Of a stretch of DNA of 38,574 bases, positions 34,251 through 38,574 are shown piece after piece. The notes beneath the pieces are model-generated. The model did not search any database. It worked only from the letters and a program-made list of their open reading frames with translations, and was not told the DNA's origin. Position numbers and translations under genes: made by a program. Position 1 is the stretch's first letter. Every line of letters starts with the position of its first letter. Source of the DNA: Welwitschia mirabilis (taxonomy: Eukaryota > Gnetophyta > Gnetopsida > Welwitschiales); contig JBOZIK010000001.1 in assembly GCA_051453625.1 (NCBI GenBank), positions 71,233,234 through 71,271,807 of the forward strand. The letters are read 5' to 3'.

Positions 34251-35087
34251 AGGAAGATGTTACTAGGAATAGTTAATTTTTATTTTCTTCTTATTAGGTC
34301 TTTTCATAGCTTTAAGTATTTAGAATTTTCTTGTAAAAGTTTCTAGAAGGGTAAGTTGATGCTTACATCTTACATTAAGGCTTTTAAGTGATTATCAAAG
34401 ACAGGGTTTTCATTAAGCCTATTAAGCCAAGAGATAGCAGTTTTCTTTTGTGATGAATTTTTATTTTTGTTGCTAAGGGAAGAAGGGAAAGAATGATTTT
34501 CTAAAATTTCTATATCTTCTTCCTCATCGTTCTTGTTGTTTTAGGATGTTGAAGCCTTATGATTAGGAGGAGTTATGTCATTTCCACTCCTTGTCACTAC
34601 CTTATAATCTTTTCATACTTTGTTAGGGTTTGGTAAGGGCTGAGTGGCAAAGGTCCATTATGGTCTTTGATTGGCAAGCATGGTTTATTATAAAATGTTC
34701 ATAAGATTTTCTATGTTTGCATTTGTCTTTTCTTGAGTTTTTCTCAACTCCTTAATTGAATTCCTTAGAGGATCACTATGGTTCTGGGAGTTGGAAGGGC
34801 TTGCTAAGTTATTCGGATGGTTAGGTTGAAAGTTTGGATTTTCAAATCGACTTCTTAAAGGCTGGTAGTTAGGACAAGGTGTTTAAAAGTTTCTAGAATT
34901 TGGTTGTTCACTCATCCTATTTTGATAATGGTGACTTAGAACTTGTCTTTGGTTATAATTTTGAGTGTAGTTGGAGGGTCCTTGGTTCAAAGCATGAACT
35001 TCTTCATAAATTCTTTCTTTGCATGTAGGGAGTAAAGGACACTCTTTTGTGATGTGATAACTATCCTCGCATAAATCACAAGTTGGA
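34251..35087 (-). pseudogene. Gypsy gag C-terminal part with zinc knuckle, copy A
   Basis: The minus strand from 35087 reads PTCDLCEDSYHITKECPLL, an intact CX2CX4HX4C nucleocapsid knuckle that binds element RNA, followed by an Asn/Gln-rich linker (YTQNYNQRQ). The rest, to the protease, aligns with copy B but has many stops. The gag N-terminal domain is missing because the 100-N gap starts here. Confidence 0.8.
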
Positions 35088-35187
35088 NNNNNNNNNNNNN
35101 NNNNNNNNNNNNNNNNNNNNNNNNNNNNNNNNNNNNNNNNNNNNNNNNNNNNNNNNNNNNNNNNNNNNNNNNNNNNNNNNNNNNNNN
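35088..35187. other. Assembly gap (100 N) between two gypsy copies
   Basis: The sequence jumps from the zinc knuckle of copy A to the end of the protease region of copy B. At least gag N-terminus, LTR and 3' region would be missing if both copies were complete. Confidence 0.95.
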
Positions 35188-35800
35188 TCCTCATATCATT
35201 TCAATCATTTTCTATGTGTTCACGACATTTTTTACCCATAATTTTTAGGATTTGATCTTTTATAAGTTGCTTTAGGTTTAGATGGTTCTATAAAAATTGG
35301 ATTGGTTTTATATCTTCTTCCAGACCTAAATTATTTCTTAAATATTTTTTAGTAGCATCAAATAATCATATTGAAAATCATTTATTTTAAAAATAACACT
35401 TTATCAATCTAGTTCTAGTGTCTATGATGCAATGGGTGGTTGCACAGAAAGCTCTACCTAGAAGTAGGGGATATACATTTTGATGTTCAACTTCTAAAAC
35501 AACTACATCTATTGGGTAGAAGGATTCCTCTATCTGAATGACTAAGTCCTTGATCACACTTAAGGATTTCTTGATAGATGAATCAACTAACTCCAAGAAA
35601 ATTTGTATAGGTTCTATTCTCTTTTCCAATCCAAGACATTGATAAATATGTAAGGGCATGATGTTGACACTAGATCCTATGTCTATCAAGTTTTTCTTGA
35701 TTCTTCGGTTCCCCTCTAAAGTGACACTAACAGTTGTTTCCCTTGGATCTTTAAACTTTGGATAGTTTTAAAAAACTAAGTTGCTAAGGGATTGAGCTAA
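35188..35800 (-). pseudogene. Gypsy protease, copy B
   Basis: The minus strand from 35689 reads MIDIGSSVNIMPLHIYQCL ... YPIDVVVLEVEHQNVYPLLL then GRAFCATTHCII. It keeps one open frame across the region where copy A has a stop. The catalytic motif is D-I-G-S. The segment 35188-35390 matches 33640-33845 of copy A. Function is Gag processing by family knowledge. Confidence 0.85.
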
Positions 35801-35827
35801 GAAGACCTTACTAGGGATAGTTTGTTT

Positions 35828-36480
35828 TTATTTTCTTCTGATTAGGTCTTTCCATAGCTTGAAATATTTGGGATTTTCTTGCAAACGTTTCCAAAAAGGT
35901 AAGTTGATGCTCACATTTTGCATTAAAGCTTTTAGATGATAGTCAAAGATGGGGTTTGTATTAAGCCTATTAAGCCATGGGGTAGAAAGTTTCTTCTGGG
36001 ACTGATCTTTCTTTTTATTGCTAAGTGAAGAAGGGAAGTACTCATTTTCTAAGATTTCCATGTCCTCTTCCTCATCTTTCTTATGATTTTGGAAAGTTGA
36101 AGCCTTATGAATAGGGGGAGTTATATTAGTTCCACTCCTTATCATCACTTTATAATCTTTTCATACTTCATTAGGGTTCAGTAAAGGTTGACTGATAAGG
36201 GTTCCTTATAGTCTTTGGTTGGTAAGCATGATTTATTGTAAGATATTCACTAGACTTTCTATGTTTGAATTTGTCTTTTCTTGATTTTTTCTCAACTCCT
36301 TGATAGAATTCCTAAGAGGATCACTAGGGTTTTAGGAGTTAAAAGGGCTCATCAAGTTATTTGGATAGTTGAATTAAAAGTTCTAAGGTTCAAAACTATT
36401 TCAGAATGGTTGGGAGTTAGACATTCATCCTATGTTGAAAATTGTGATTTGGGACTTATCTTTAGTTATAGTTTTTAATG
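35828..36480 (-). pseudogene. Gypsy gag-protease linker, copy B
   Basis: An open stretch at 36148-35828 is acidic then basic (HKKDEEEDMEILENEYFPSS) and ends with INLPFWKRLQENPKYFKLWK. This matches the I.IPF...L..MP.Y.KFLKDLL block just upstream of protease in Athila-type polyproteins. Further right, to 36480, stops interrupt the frame. Confidence 0.75.
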
Positions 36481-37345
36481 TAGTTGGAGGATCCTTGGTT
36501 TAAAGCATGAACTTCTTCATAAATTCTCTCTTTGCATATAGGAAGTAAAGGATACTCTTTCATAACATGATAACTATTCTCACACAAATTACAAGTTGGA
36601 ACAATAATTTAACTTTTCTCAGTTGCCACTTTAGCATCAAGGATCATCTAGGTGTATTTTTCTAAGGTAGAAGTAAAATCCTTAATGATGCTAGTTGGTT
36701 CATGTTCTATTTTGGTTCCAGTTTTCTCGTGCTCGACTTCTTTTAAGTCCTTAATGATTTGGCCTACTATTCTATTTTCTCTAGATGAGGGTTTTGGCCA
36801 AGTTTGACTTACTTTGACTAAGTCTTCTAAAATATTTTAAGAATCTTTTAAAGTTTGGTTTAGGAGATTGCCTCCATAAGAAAAATTTATAAGTTTCTTG
36901 GTATGACTGTTTAATCCACTATAGAAATAGTCTATTAATTCTACTTCAGAAAAGGCATCTATAGGGTTTGATTGTAAAGCCACAAATAATCTCTCATAGG
37001 TAGAGGTATAGTCTTCTTTAGGTAGTTTTTGGAAGTTTGTGACTTTTTTCTTATGTTTTCATATGGTAGTTTCATTCATAAATCTTTTGATGAAGGGTTC
37101 TTGAACTTGACTCTAAGATTTTAAGCTCTTACGAGGGATTGTTTGAAGCCAAAGTTTAGCCTTATCTTTCAATGTAATGGGAAAAATAACCATGTAGGTT
37201 CTATCAGTTATTCGCTTTTCACTATTTTCGAAAGTAAGAATGAGTTGTTCGATTTTAGTGATGTGTTGTAGAAGGTCTTTATCAGATTCCCCTCGAAAGA
37301 TAGGGTCTTCATCAGGTAAGTCAAAAGGGTTTTGGATTTCAATTC
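36481..37345 (-). pseudogene. Gypsy gag (Retrotrans_gag and knuckle), copy B
   Basis: The minus strand from 37335 reads NPFDLPDEDPIFRGESD, then AKLWLQTIPRKSLKS, stop, EPFIKRFMNETT, FQKLPKEDYTSTYERLF, DYFYSGLNSHTKKLINFSYG and LLNQTLKDS. This is the capsid-type Retrotrans_gag domain (A..WL..lp..si.sW, F..rF, Y.rF..l, FY.GL). The knuckle at about 36600 is C-NL-C-ENSY-H-VMKE-Y, with the last Cys changed to Tyr. Several in-frame stops are present. The LTR begins about 10-15 bp to the right, with no visible leader or primer-binding site, so the 5' part of gag is deleted or misjoined. Confidence 0.88.
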
Positions 37346-37349
37346 ATTT

Positions 37350-38112
37350 ATTTACAGTGTGTATTTATGCAATGTTTTATGCCTTGATCTAAATCCTATT
37401 AATTACAAATAAGATACACAAACATAGCATGCTAATATAGTCGGAAGTGATCCAAATGTCATAATTCCATTGAAGGCCAATAGTATGGAAATATAAGAGT
37501 TAATTTCAAGATAGAAATATGAAATCCTAATCTACTAAAATAAATTACAATGCATGAAATTAAAATATAATTATGCAAAACTAATCTAATAAAAGAAATA
37601 ACGATGCACCTAAACTAATTAAGCTCAACCTTGACAAAGGCTGCCCTCATAATCTATATAGTAGAAAAAACCTGTCACAAATCTAAACAACATAAACTAT
37701 GAGGGAGATATTCTTACATATATTAAACAAAAAAGTAGATAATTCATATTAAAAGCATAAAAGGAATCTATATTATAAAATAGTCATTCCTCAATGGAGG
37801 AAATACCACCCAACACTAAAGTAATATCTCTCTGGATTACAAGATAGTTCTTCAGTCCTAAGATTTCTTATTACAAGTATATCAGGTACTATCAAAGATG
37901 ATGAGGGATCAAGGGGGAGACCTTTATTTATAGATAGAAAAGAAAGGTAAACTGACAGAGAAGTAGAGAAGAAACCCTAGATAACATGTAAAGTAAAGTC
38001 GTAAAAAAATGACGACAACTCAAGAAAACATTCAGTAAAAGTGTGAGAAAACAGTGTCTTCCTTCTAGTTTTCCGGACAAAATAGGATATGATAGAGACC
38101 GATAATCAGATA
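37350..38112 (-). repeat. Ty3/gypsy LTR B, right end lost in a gap
   Basis: It starts near acagtgtgtatttatgcaatg and aligns with LTR A from gtatttatgcaatgtt on, then with LTR D through its full left part. About 760 of 1060 bp are present. The exact TGTTR terminus is degraded. Position next to gag suggests a 5' LTR for copy B. Confidence 0.85.
37923..37933 (-). promoter_or_regulatory. LTR TATA box (LTR B)
   Basis: CTATAAATAAA on the minus strand; the same site as in LTRs D and F. Confidence 0.5.
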
Positions 38113-38212
38113 NNNNNNNNNNNNNNNNNNNNNNNNNNNNNNNNNNNNNNNNNNNNNNNNNNNNNNNNNNNNNNNNNNNNNNNNNNNNNNNNNNNNNNNN
38201 NNNNNNNNNNNN
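38113..38212. other. Assembly gap (100 N) between LTR B and gag C
   Basis: The sequence jumps from mid-LTR to mid-gag, so the true missing length is unknown. Confidence 0.95.
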
Positions 38213-38574
38213 CACTATAGAAGTAGTCTTTAATTCTACCTTAGAAATGACATCTACAGGGTTTTGGGTATAAAGCCATAAAAAATCGCTCGTAAGCAGA
38301 GGCATAGTCTTCATTAGGTAGTTGTTGGAAGTTTTTAACTTCTTTCTTATATTTTTGGATGGTAGTTTCATTCATAAATCTCTTTATAAAGGCTTCTTAA
38401 ACTTGGCTCCATGATTTTAGGCTCTTATGAGGGATTGTTCTAAGCCAAATTTTTTTTAATCTTTCAAGGTCATGGGAAAGATAATCATATAGGTTCTATC
38501 AGTTATTTACTTTTTACCATTTTCAGAAATAAGAATGAGTTATTCAATTTCAGCGATGTGTTGGAGAGGGTCTT
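38213..38574 (-). pseudogene. Gypsy gag fragment, copy C, cut by window edge
   Basis: It aligns with 36919-37280 of copy B across its whole length (cactatagaagtagtc versus cactatagaaatagtc; tgttggagagggtctt versus tgttgtagaaggtctt). It encodes the central Retrotrans_gag region on the minus strand, with frame breaks. It continues beyond the right edge. Confidence 0.85.

Noticed and set aside
37928-38371. 147-codon minus-strand frame across the gap at 38113
   Set aside because: It joins out-of-frame gag C to LTR B through N; not a gene.
1-38574. CRISPR arrays, operons, bacterial promoters, tRNA or rRNA genes
   Set aside because: None seen. The content is plant repeat DNA, and the direct repeats found are single duplications or assembly artefacts.

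Overview
The window is AT-rich nuclear DNA from a plant, almost certainly intergenic heterochromatin. The evidence is plant-type LTR retrotransposons with Athila/Tat-like gag and protease, a plant L1-type LINE with a DUF4283-like ORF1, a CACTA (En/Spm) DNA transposon, and broken exons of typical plant genes. I see no intact gene, no tRNA or rRNA, and nothing bacterial or viral. The species cannot be named from sequence alone.

Layout: 1-834 is a Ty3/gypsy LTR entering from the left edge. 835-4560 is decayed AT-rich DNA. 4560-8110 is a LINE fossil on the minus strand (ORF1, zinc knuckle, endonuclease trace, reverse transcriptase). 8110-12600 has no recognisable gene, only small tandem repeats and a possible old promoter near 10470. 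12650-13330 is one copy (R1) of an unidentified dispersed repeat. A second copy (R2) has its left part at about 14100-14362 and its right part at 30635-31091.

R2 is split by a large CACTA element, 14363-30634. It has CACTACAAG ends, a TAT target-site duplication and clustered TTTTAAGGC-type subterminal repeats. No transposase was found. It carries fragments of at least three host genes, all on the minus strand: a PP2C phosphatase (14881-15400), a pentapeptide-repeat protein (about 16800-17150) and a spastin/fidgetin-like AAA ATPase (21235-22911). There are also unidentified coding-like blocks at 18040-19440, 26052-26150 and 28874-29038. One AAA exon keeps both splice signals, so the captures came from genomic DNA with introns. 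All fragments carry stops. Two solo gypsy LTRs lie inside the CACTA: 19886-20218, plus orientation, TSD TACTT; and 29536-30587, minus orientation, TSD TGTTC/TGTTT.

31092-38574 holds a minus-strand group of the same gypsy family: 3' LTR, polypurine tract, 3' region, protease, zinc knuckle, gap, protease, gag, LTR, gap, gag. No reverse transcriptase or integrase was found, so it looks like a gag-protease-only (non-autonomous) family, perhaps a tandem or collapsed array.

The assembly is fragmented, with eight N runs. Two 100-N gaps (24588 and 26260) are flanked on both sides by the same 77 bp, which looks like unmerged k-mer overlap rather than biology. The inferred order of events is: R1/R2 repeats, then CACTA insertion into R2, then gypsy insertion into the right end of R2 and solo-LTR insertions into the CACTA. 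The relative timing of the gypsy events is not resolved.
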